Part shown: positions 1-5,012 of the stretch, one piece after another
How positions within the stretch are numbered: the stretch's first letter is position 1
Layout: each line of letters starts with the position of its first letter
Assembly: GCA_945868935.1 (NCBI GenBank)
Contig: CAMBNE010000115.1
Span: 1 to 5,012 of the forward strand
DNA length: 5,012 bases
From: an uncultured Clostridia bacterium
GTDB taxonomy: Bacteria; Bacillota; Clostridia; Oscillospirales; Acutalibacteraceae
Direction: 5' to 3'
Program-made: the position numbers and the translations under genes
The notes under the pieces: generated by a model
What the model was told of the DNA's origin: nothing
The model's database searches: none
Seen by the model: only the letters and a program-made list of their open reading frames with translations

Positions 1-592
<592 letters not shown>

Positions 593-596
<4 letters not shown>

Positions 597-1150
597 AGCT
601 TTATTAACTCCTGTATATTTTTCTGCATCTGCAGATTTTCTTTGAATTCTCCTCTTGTTGCTACCGTAACCGTTTTACTTCCGATTTTCTTGATTCCCCT
701 CATTGTCATACAGGTATGCTCGGCTTCAATAATTACAAAAACGCCCTTCGGAGAAAGCTCGTCATCAATTGCGTCTGCAATCTGATTAGTCATCTGCTCC
801 TGAATCTGCAAGCGTCTTGCAAAGGTTTCGACAACACGTGCAAGCTTGCTGAGCCCTACAACCTTTCCGTTCGGGATGTAGGCAATATGCACCTTACCGA
901 AGAACGGCAGCATATGATGCTCGCAAAGCGAGTGGAAAGTAATGTCCTTTTCAAGCACGACCTCTGCATTTTCTGCGGTAAAAACCTTTGAAAGGTGAGT
1001 TTTTGCGCTGTCGTTATAGCCGGAGGTTAATTCAGCGTACATTCTTGCCACACGCTGAGGAGTTTCACGCAGTCCCTCACGTTCGGGATTCTCTCCTATA
1101 GCCTCTAAAATCATAGTGACAGCTTTTTGTATTTTTTCTTCGTCAACCAT
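593..1150 (-). CDS. folE: GTP cyclohydrolase I
   Basis: FolE converts GTP to 7,8-dihydroneopterin triphosphate and formate, the first committed step of folate synthesis, as a cytoplasmic oligomer. The 185 residues include the zinc and active-site block [20 protein letters not shown] (74-93) and the block [14 protein letters not shown] (142-155). Zinc ligands are Cys76, His79 and Cys147, with catalytic His78 and His145; these match Cys110, His113, Cys181, His112 and His179 of the E. coli enzyme at a constant offset of 34. The N-terminus is shorter than in E. coli, which is usual in Firmicutes. The ATG has AGGAG 7 bases upstream. It is the first gene of the operon and overlaps the HD gene by 4 bases. 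A THF riboswitch and terminator lie far upstream (1586-1754), so feedback control by reduced folate is expected. Confidence 0.97.
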
Positions 1151-1198
1151 AGCTTTGCTCCTTTTTATCTCGGGTATATTATTCCTTTCACTCAGCCC

Positions 1199-1217
1199 TA
1201 AATTAAGGCTTAATTAA
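1199..1217. promoter_or_regulatory. Short palindrome upstream of folE
   Basis: The 19 bases form a near-perfect inverted repeat, AATTAAG-G-CTTAATT with one mismatch in the outer pairs, about 50 bases upstream of the folE start. It could be an operator, a weak RNA hairpin, or just AT-rich chance sequence. I found no convincing promoter hexamer pair around it. Confidence 0.25.
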
Positions 1218-1235
1218 TGATATAAACCATAGTTT

Positions 1236-1519
1236 AATGCGGAATTCGGAATTCGGAATGCGGAATTAATGGTCGGTCGAGTGCCTCGACTCGCAAATCT
1301 CCGGATTTGTAATAATGCGTGTTGTATGGAAAGAATTGTTTGCTAATTTTATGTTGATATATCGGTAACGTTTTGGCGAACGCAGTTCGCCGCTACAATA
1401 ATATAATTTCACACCTGCGGCAACGCCGCATATAAATAAATTCGGGCATTATACTTTTGAATTATCGCAATCTATCCACTCGACCTTAATTCCGAATTAC
1501 GCATTCCGAATTCCGCATT
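1236..1519. mobile_element. MITE-like non-coding element with long terminal inverted repeats (copy 1)
   Basis: The two ends are imperfect inverted repeats of about 42-47 bases. The outermost 17 bases are identical in inverted orientation (AATGCGGAATTCGGAAT at the left), both ends are built from GGAATTC/GGAATGC phrases, and both finish inward with GGTCGAGT (1275-1282, matched by 1478-1485). The pairing may reach further out, TAAACCA at 1223-1229 against TGGTTTA at 1531-1537. Inside are perfect hairpins at 1276-1290, 1375-1391 and 1416-1430. No coding frame is present. Positions 1299-1376 match 4865-4942 without gaps at 68 of 78 bases, so this is one copy of a dispersed family. It separates the THF riboswitch terminator from folE. 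No clear target-site duplication was seen. Confidence 0.75.
1299..1376 (+). repeat. Conserved 78-bp core of the dispersed repeat, copy 1
   Basis: This block aligns without gaps to 4865-4942, with 10 mismatches by eye. It contains TTGTAATAATGCGTGTTGT and TTATGTTGATATATCGG, both exact in the two copies. A copy-specific hairpin follows immediately in each copy. Confidence 0.85.
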
Positions 1520-1585
1520 TAAATAAATATTGGTTTAGCGTACTAAAAGGGATAACCATATAATATATCATTTACGTAAATGCTG

Positions 1586-1617
1586 TTAAAAAACGGGATA
1601 GCATATGCTATCCCGTT
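1586..1617 (-). terminator. Intrinsic terminator of the THF riboswitch
   Basis: Positions 1592-1617 form a perfect 26-base palindrome (arm AACGGGATAGCAT), followed on the minus strand by six T residues. There is no T-run on the other side, so it acts for minus-strand transcripts. The 5' arm CGGGAU (1616 to 1611) can instead pair with AUCCCG of the riboswitch (1662 to 1657), extended by GC/GC pairs across a one-base bulge. That gives an antiterminator that is mutually exclusive with the terminator. Folate-bound riboswitch would hold the UCCC segment in its pseudoknot and so favour termination. The switching mechanism is inferred from these pairings. Confidence 0.88.
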
Positions 1618-1649
1618 AAAATCAAAATAAAATAAATTATTGAGAACGA

Positions 1650-1754
1650 TTGCCAGCGGGATGCAAAACCTGTACCGCAGAGGATTTCCTCTTTCGTTTC
1701 TGCGACAACTCCCCGTCCGCAGAACACTTCACGCACAGATTTCTACTCTGTGAA
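1650..1754 (-). ncRNA. Tetrahydrofolate (THF) riboswitch
   Basis: Read on the minus strand, the RNA carries the blocks AGAGUAGA, GCGUGAAGUG, a GGGGAGUUGUC loop, ACGAA, GCGGU and UUGCAUCC in the order of the THF riboswitch class as I remember it. The helices also fit. AAUCUGU pairs with ACAGGUU, GUUCUGCG pairs with CGCAGAAAC with one bulged A, and AGAGGA/UCCUCU forms the short hairpin. The GGGG of the loop can pair with UCCC of the 3' GCAUCCC segment as the pseudoknot. These helices differ in sequence from the reference I recall while keeping the pairing. The outer P1 stem (CAG with CUG) is weak. It lies downstream of a consensus promoter and upstream of folE, as expected for this class. Confidence 0.85.
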
Positions 1755-1774
1755 TATTACTAACAATTTTGTTG

Positions 1775-1809
1775 TACTTAAATTATAGCACTCATAATTT
1801 ATTTGTCAA
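1775..1809 (-). promoter_or_regulatory. Sigma-A promoter of the fol operon and its riboswitch leader
   Basis: On the minus strand there is TTGACA (1809-1804), a 16-base spacer, and TATAAT (1787-1782). The start of transcription is expected near 1775-1777, about 21 bases before the THF riboswitch. A transcript ending at the riboswitch terminator would be about 190 nt. Confidence 0.85.
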
Positions 1810-1816
1810 TACAAAC

Positions 1817-1885
1817 TTAAGGAACCGCTGAATAAATCACGTTTAAAAGCTGTTTGCACAAACGATTTAATCAGTGTTTCCTTAA
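1817..1885. repeat. 69-bp inverted-repeat element overlapping the ribU stop codon
   Basis: The two 22-base ends (1817-1838 and 1864-1885) are inverted copies matching at 19 of 22 positions; both begin TTAAGGAA when read inward. The centre holds a small GTTTG/CAAAC hairpin. As RNA it would form one long stem-loop after ribU and could help end or protect that transcript, but no T-run follows. The TAA stop of ribU lies inside the right end. Symmetry and compact size suggest a miniature transposable or REP-type element; a second copy is not present in the window. Confidence 0.65.
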
Positions 1886-2592
1886 AATACGCCGTTCATA
1901 ATGAGAATGACAAGAACGCAGGTGAGGATAATAATTCCTGCAACAACTACTGCGCCGATGATTGAATTCTTCTTGCTTTTCTCTTCAAAGTTCTGTTTCG
2001 GAATGAGATTAGCCTTTTGCAGAGCCTCAATTGCAAATCTGAAAATGAACAGTGCAATTCCGCCGTTAAGTCCTGCCTTGAGCAGATTGAACGGAACGAA
2101 TACGGGAAGTAACATTTCAACAATCGCCTCTCTCGGAATTCCCTGATAAATCGGAGTGAGAATGTAGTTCCACAGCACCATTGCAACCGTCATAAGCACT
2201 GCGCCGATGATAATTCCGACAATTGCGCCCGACGTTGTCTTTTTCTTCTTGTACACAAATGCGGCAGGGCATACAAGGCAGATTGTAGCAAGCACGTTCA
2301 TAATACAGCCGATAGGTCCTGTTGTGCTGAATGTCACCATTTCGACAAGGCAGATTACAGCCGACATAATAAGTCCCGACAACGGTCCGAAAATGTATGC
2401 GCCTATAAGGATAATTGCGCTCTTGAATTCCAAGTCAAGGTACGGTGCGGCAGGAATAATCGGAATTCTGCATACGAATACCACAACGTAAGCCATTGCG
2501 GCAATAAGAGCCATAATTACCATTTTCTTTACTCTGTACGAGCTTTCGGCAGGGTTGACTGCCTTTGTTTGTTTTTCTTTTGTGTTTACCAT
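1882..2592 (-). CDS. ribU: Riboflavin ECF transporter, substrate-binding (S) subunit
   Basis: RibU binds riboflavin in the membrane and works with the shared energy-coupling module (EcfT plus two ATPases), which is not in this window. The 236-residue protein is hydrophobic, with segments near residues 24-41, 56-84, 95-114, 121-143 and 160-188 forming the usual core. YLDLEFKSAIILIGAYIFGP (51-70) and the segment around WNYILTPIY (141-149) are RibU-like. The ATG at 2592 has a perfect AGGAGG 6 bases upstream. The frame stays open further upstream to 2847, but that stretch is the FMN riboswitch and terminator, so it is not coding. The FMN riboswitch in the leader supports the substrate. An extra hydrophobic segment at about 211-232, after a charged linker (EEKSKK), goes beyond the six helices and roughly 190-200 residues usual for the family. 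Confidence 0.93.
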   Translation of the reverse strand: MVNTKEKQTKAVNPAESSYRVKKMVIMALIAAMAYVVVFVCRIPIIPAAPYLDLEFKSAIILIGAYIFGPLSGLIMSAVICLVEMVTFSTTGPIGCIMNVLATICLVCPAAFVYKKKKTTSGAIVGIIIGAVLMTVAMVLWNYILTPIYQGIPREAIVEMLLPVFVPFNLLKAGLNGGIALFIFRFAIEALQKANLIPKQNFEEKSKKNSIIGAVVVAGIIILTCVLVILIMNGVF

Positions 2593-2621
2593 AAAAATCC
2601 TCCTAAACATATTTGTTTTCT

Positions 2622-2644
2622 TGCGGATAATATCCGCCCCTACA
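2622..2644. repeat. Small hairpin with CCCTAC tag in the ribU leader
   Basis: GCGGAT-AAT-ATCCGC (2623-2637) is a perfect stem-loop that abuts CCCTAC (2638-2643). On the transcribed strand it reads GTAGGGG followed by the hairpin. It lies between the riboswitch terminator and the ribU ribosome binding site. The same layout, a variable stem next to CCCTAC or GTAGGG, recurs at 3794-3872 and 4941-5012. Confidence 0.55.
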
Positions 2645-2659
2645 AATCGGCTGTCGAGG

Positions 2660-2692
2660 AAAATAAAAAAGCTCCGCAGTATCTGCGAAGCT
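2660..2692 (-). terminator. Intrinsic terminator of the FMN riboswitch
   Basis: On the minus strand AGCTTCGCAG pairs with CTGCGGAGCT (10 base pairs including one G-T wobble) around an ATA loop, followed by TTTTTTATTTT. It sits between the FMN aptamer and the ribU ribosome binding site. The competing antiterminator could be AAAGCU just before the stem (2695-2690) pairing with AGCUUU just after the aptamer (2746-2741), with CUUC pairing to GAAG of the aptamer's closing stem. The competing fold is inferred. Confidence 0.92.
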
Positions 2693-2715
2693 TTCCGATA
2701 AAACAACTCAAGATA

Positions 2716-2738
2716 TTCCGCAATTTTAAATTGCGGAA
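2716..2738. repeat. Perfect 23-base palindrome in the ribU leader
   Basis: The sequence is an odd-length perfect inverted repeat (arm TTCCGCAATTT), lying between the FMN aptamer and its terminator. As RNA it forms an 8 to 10 base-pair hairpin. It would be enclosed by the proposed antiterminator helix and is best read as part of the expression platform. Confidence 0.7.
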
Positions 2739-2747
2739 CAAAAGCTG

Positions 2748-2861
2748 ATTCTTCTCGTATCCGGACTTTAACCGTCGGTGTCTGAATTTCACAGACTCGG
2801 CAAGCATTGCTTGTTCGCGGACTATAACCGCCGGTGGAGAATTTCACTCCGCCCCGAAGAC
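2748..2861 (-). ncRNA. FMN riboswitch (RFN element)
   Basis: The minus strand carries the class consensus in order: CUUCGGGGCGG, a GGAGUGAAAUUCUCC hairpin, ACCGGCGGUUAUAGUCC, a short variable hairpin, a UCUGUGAAAUUCAGA hairpin, ACCGACGGUUAAAGUCCGGAU, and GAGAAGA, which closes P1 with UCUUC. FMN binding in this class reduces expression of riboflavin synthesis or uptake genes. Here a terminator follows at 2660-2692, so transcription attenuation of ribU is expected. Confidence 0.97.
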
Positions 2862-2867
2862 AACCGT

Positions 2868-2902
2868 TAATTATATTATATATCGTATTTTGTATTTGTC
2901 AA
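2868..2902 (-). promoter_or_regulatory. Sigma-A promoter of ribU
   Basis: On the minus strand there is TTGACA (2902-2897), a 16-base spacer, and TATAAT (2880-2875), placing the transcript start a few bases before the FMN aptamer. The -35 box begins only 8 bases after the stop codon of the upstream gene. Confidence 0.82.
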
Positions 2903-2910
2903 CATTTATA

Positions 2911-3702
2911 TCAGGAATTTTTAAGGTTTGTAGCCTTTGAAACATTCCTTTTTTTCGGCTTTTCGGGCTTGACTGTCTTGCCCTTGTACTTGCGAGCCGC
3001 CTTTGACGCTTTTTTGAGGTCGTCGTCAAAGTATTCAAAAAGGCTTTCAAATTCTTCATCAGAAAGGCTGTTTAAAATTACAACCGTAATGATTGAGCGT
3101 GTGTCAACGTCGCCGTTGCCGTACTGCAAATTAAACACGCCTGCAAACTTTTCAAGCTCGGGCTTTGACGCTCTTTTGATATATGTCGAAACCTTTGGAG
3201 CAATATGCTCCTTTGCAAATGTTGCGCCCCTGAACGGAAAGTAGCAATCTTCTTCGGTCTTGATTTCATCTCTGAGCTCAGGAAAATATGTTACAAAACG
3301 CTTTGCAAGGAACTTCGGCGTAGCTGTTCCGTCGTCGTCCTTTTTCTTTTTCTGCTTGACCTGCTTTGCACGCTTGATTGCAACTGCACCCGAAACGCCC
3401 TCTACAAAGTCGTTTGCAATACTCTCAGCGTCCTTCTGCTCTGCAAATTCATCGTCATAAAGCCACGTTGCAAGAGTTTTCCACTCGTTGTCGGGACCGT
3501 CCTCTGTCATTGTGCAGGAACGGAGCACCATCTGCTGTTTGTCCTTAAAGTACACAACAGAATATGCAAGATTCTCACTTGTAAAAAGCGCAACAAGCTC
3601 GTTTTCGTTATCAGTTGCAACCTTCTGCTTTGTGTAGCCTGTTTTAACAAGCTCTGCTTCAACTTTGCCTACTATTAAATCAAATGCCTTTTTATATTCC
3701 AA
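2911..3702 (-). CDS. Conserved-looking protein of unknown function
   Basis: I do not recognise this 263-residue protein. It is soluble-looking, with no signal peptide or membrane segment. Residues 1-110 look like one mixed alpha/beta domain rich in aromatic and acidic residues. A lysine-rich, then acidic linker follows (about 111-126, including QKKKKDDD). A second domain runs from about 128 to 238 and ends in an acidic helix (EEFESLFEYFDDD). The tail from 239 is strongly basic and probably disordered, which would suit binding to nucleic acid or another acidic partner, but that is only a guess. The start is TTG, supported by AGAGGA 8 bases upstream. The gene has its own consensus promoter and a short leader, and no terminator separates it from the ribU promoter. 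Codon use resembles its neighbours, so recent transfer is not suggested. Confidence 0.85.
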   Translation of the reverse strand: MEYKKAFDLIVGKVEAELVKTGYTKQKVATDNENELVALFTSENLAYSVVYFKDKQQMVLRSCTMTEDGPDNEWKTLATWLYDDEFAEQKDAESIANDFVEGVSGAVAIKRAKQVKQKKKKDDDGTATPKFLAKRFVTYFPELRDEIKTEEDCYFPFRGATFAKEHIAPKVSTYIKRASKPELEKFAGVFNLQYGNGDVDTRSIITVVILNSLSDEEFESLFEYFDDDLKKASKAARKYKGKTVKPEKPKKRNVSKATNLKNS

Positions 3703-3730
3703 CGTAATCTTCCTCTCGGATTAGTCTGTA

Positions 3731-3766
3731 CTTAGCCATTATACAATTAATTACACCATTTGTCAA
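3731..3766 (-). promoter_or_regulatory. Consensus sigma-A promoter of the unknown gene
   Basis: On the minus strand there is TTGACA (3766-3761), a 17-base spacer and TATAAT (3743-3738): both hexamers perfect with ideal spacing. The expected start is near 3731, giving a leader of about 28 bases with an AGAGGA ribosome binding site. Strong constitutive expression is likely. Confidence 0.88.
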
Positions 3767-3793
3767 AGGATATAACAGTATTAGTTAAAAAAA

Positions 3794-3872
3794 GTAGGGA
3801 ACAACCCCCGTGTTGTTCCTAATCCGTCAGATGCGCGTAGTTTTCAGGAATGACACAGGGGTCATTCCCTAC
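3794..3872. repeat. Double-hairpin intergenic repeat
   Basis: The 79 bases hold two inverted 27-base units. Unit one (3794-3820) is GTAGG plus the stem GGAACAAC/GTTGTTCC; unit two (3846-3872) is the stem GGAATGAC/GTCATTCC plus CTAC. The whole element is bounded by GTAGGGAA and TTCCCTAC. Compared in the same orientation, the units differ at 5 of 27 positions, and four of those are two compensating base-pair changes within the stem. It lies in the 295-base gap between the divergent unknown gene and murI, outside both promoters. No coding frame is present. Confidence 0.75.
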
Positions 3873-3927
3873 AATGTTAAATAAAATCATATGACTGCAT
3901 ACAAAGCTTTTAGCCAATTAATTGATT

Positions 3928-3963
3928 TTGACTTGCAACAATCGACTTAATATGTTATTATTT
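3928..3963 (+). promoter_or_regulatory. Likely murI promoter
   Basis: Two overlapping candidates each have a 17-base spacer: TTGACT (3928-3933) with TATGTT (3951-3956), and TTGCAA (3933-3938) with TATTAT (3956-3961). Either places the start about 30 bases before the murI ATG. Confidence 0.6.
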
Positions 3964-3997
3964 AATTTGTATATATCAACACAAAGAAGGTTATAAT

Positions 3998-4816
3998 ATG
4001 TCATCCCGAAACGCAATCGGAGTTTTTGACTCCGGACTCGGCGGACTGAGCGCAGTAAAGGAGTTTCTGCACGTTCTTCCGAACGAAAAAATTATATATT
4101 TCGGCGATACGGGCAGAGTCCCCTACGGCAACCGAAGCCGTGACACAATTAAAAAATATGCATTTCAGGATACTTCGTTCCTGCTTGAAAATAACGTGAA
4201 AATGGTTGTAGCCGCCTGCGGTACGGTAAGCTCCGTTGCAGGTGACGAGCTTGAGAAAAAGCTCTCTGTTCCCTACACGGGCGTTGTAAACCCGACCGCC
4301 TTCACCGCCGCACACAAGACGAAAAACGGCAAAATCGGAATTATCGGCACAGCCGCAACAATCGGAAGCCACAGCTACAAATTAAGGCTTGAAAAGCTGA
4401 ATCCGAAGTTCAAGGTTTATGAGCAGGCTTGTGCGCTGTTTGTACCGCTGGTTGAAAGCGGAATAATCTGCCGTGACGACCAGATTGTGCGCCTTGTTGT
4501 AAGACGTTATCTCTCAGAACTTAAGGACGAGGGAATTGACACGCTGATTTTAGGCTGTACACACTATCCTCTTTTAAGGGACGCAATTTCCGACTTTATG
4601 GGTGAGGACGTTACGCTTGTTGATTCGGGATACGAAACGGCTGTTTATGCCGCTAAAATTTTAAAGGAACAGAAGCTTCTCAATGACGACTGCTCGCAGA
4701 AGAACCCCGAATTCTACGTAAGCGACACACCCGACGGCTTTGAAAACGTTGCAGGACTTTTCCTCGGACGTGATATGGAGCACAGGGTTACGCAGATTGA
4801 CATTGAGCAATACTGA
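3998..4816 (+). CDS. murI: Glutamate racemase
   Basis: MurI interconverts L- and D-glutamate in the cytoplasm, supplying D-glutamate for the peptidoglycan stem peptide. The 272 residues match the normal family length. Visible motifs are GVFDSGLGGLSAV (8-20, with Asp11 and Ser12), YFGDTGRVPYGNRS (34-47), the first catalytic cysteine Cys74 in VVAACGTVSS, and the second, Cys187, in ILGCTHYPLL (184-193), with Thr188 and His189. The usual CNT motif after the first cysteine is CGT here, so the substrate-binding Asn position is Gly75. The ATG is preceded by AGAAGG at suitable spacing. The gene is monocistronic as far as the window shows and diverges from the unknown gene. A related aspartate racemase is less likely because of the GLGGLS and YGNRS motifs. 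Confidence 0.94.
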   Translation: MSSRNAIGVFDSGLGGLSAVKEFLHVLPNEKIIYFGDTGRVPYGNRSRDTIKKYAFQDTSFLLENNVKMVVAACGTVSSVAGDELEKKLSVPYTGVVNPTAFTAAHKTKNGKIGIIGTAATIGSHSYKLRLEKLNPKFKVYEQACALFVPLVESGIICRDDQIVRLVVRRYLSELKDEGIDTLILGCTHYPLLRDAISDFMGEDVTLVDSGYETAVYAAKILKEQKLLNDDCSQKNPEFYVSDTPDGFENVAGLFLGRDMEHRVTQIDIEQY

Positions 4817-4820
4817 AAAA

Positions 4821-5012
4821 GTTTGGAGTGTGGAGTTTGGAGTGTGGAGTTAAGGGTCGCTACGCTCCGAATTTGTAATAATGCGTGTTGTTTGGAAAGG
4901 TTTGTTTACTGATATTATGTTGATATATCGGCAGCGTTTCGGGACGTGTAGGAACCCGTCCCCTACGAAATATAATACAAACGTTTCCGCTATAGCCGTA
5001 GGGGACGGCTTC
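4821..5012 (+). repeat. Dispersed repeat, copy 2 (cut by the window edge)
   Basis: The copy begins four bases after the murI stop codon. It opens with two perfect tandem 14-base units (GTTTGGAGTGTGGA at 4821-4834 and 4835-4848) plus GTT, then AAGGGTCG. The 78-base core (4865-4942) matches 1299-1376 at 68 of 78 positions. A hairpin GGGACG/CGTCCC then abuts CTAC (4941-4966). Bases 4952-4967 and 4997-5012 are inverted copies at 15 of 16 positions, so a second inward-facing module starts at the edge. This fills the 196 bases after murI; no gene or T-tailed terminator is visible there. Confidence 0.75.

Noticed and set aside
1450..1470. TATAAT on the minus strand inside the MITE-like element as a second folE promoter
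   Set aside because: No acceptable -35 box lies 16-18 bases upstream.
1734..1752. Simple CACAGA/TCTGTG hairpin at the 5' side of the folE leader RNA
   Set aside because: The same bases fit better in the THF riboswitch helix AAUCUGU with ACAGGUU, which also agrees with the conserved blocks.
1660..1760. T-box, 6S RNA or SRP RNA as identity of the leader RNA
   Set aside because: There is no T-box GGNACCGCG sequence, no SRP GGAAGCAG-type loop and no long closing stem as in 6S; the THF riboswitch motifs fit in order.
2593..2847. N-terminal extension of the ribU frame by 85 codons
   Set aside because: The extension reads through the FMN aptamer and terminator, and a perfect AGGAGG precedes the ATG at 2592.
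3205..3678. 157-codon open frame on the plus strand
   Set aside because: It is antisense to the unknown gene, rich in Cys and Leu as expected from reversed codons, and has no ribosome binding site or promoter.
4001..4372. 123-codon minus-strand frame opposite murI
   Set aside because: It mirrors a clear murI coding region and has no recognisable domain.
4821..4851. Tandem units after murI as the start of a CRISPR array
   Set aside because: The units are 14 bases, directly adjacent and without spacers.

Overview
The window looks like chromosome from a low-GC Gram-positive anaerobe of the Clostridia, most likely a Ruminococcus or Oscillospiraceae relative. That placement rests on the AGGAGG-type ribosome binding sites, the ECF-type riboflavin transporter subunit, the folate operon order with an HD-domain gene, and FMN and tetrahydrofolate (THF) riboswitches. 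It is inferred from gene style, not from a marker gene.

Left part (1-1809, minus strand) is a folate biosynthesis operon read right to left. A consensus sigma-A promoter (1782-1809) leads into an RNA that I recognise by motif and fold as a THF riboswitch (1650-1754). A strong intrinsic terminator follows (1586-1617), then a long leader, then folE (GTP cyclohydrolase I), an HD-domain hydrolase and the first 41 codons of folP (dihydropteroate synthase). The three genes overlap by 4 bases at each junction, so they are probably translationally coupled. The product of the pathway (THF) would shut off its own first enzyme. A MITE-like element of about 284 bp with long terminal inverted repeats sits in the leader, between the riboswitch terminator and folE.

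Middle part (1817-2902, minus strand) is a riboflavin uptake unit: promoter, FMN riboswitch, terminator and ribU, the substrate-binding subunit of an ECF transporter. A 69-bp inverted-repeat element overlaps the ribU stop codon and lies just upstream of the fol promoter. Next (2911-3766, minus strand) is a single gene of unknown function with a TTG start and a fully consensus promoter. Diverging from it is murI, glutamate racemase (3998-4816, plus strand), which makes D-glutamate for peptidoglycan.

The gaps hold several related small repeats: two copies of one dispersed element sharing a 78-bp core (1236-1519 and 4821-5012), a double-hairpin element (3794-3872), and short variable hairpins abutting a GTAGGG/CCCTAC tag. 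There is no obvious new multi-gene system. The most interesting signals are the vitamin-sensing RNAs, the HD gene that may fill the missing dephosphorylation step of folate synthesis, and the family of palindromic repeats, including one pair of hairpins whose stems differ by compensating base changes.
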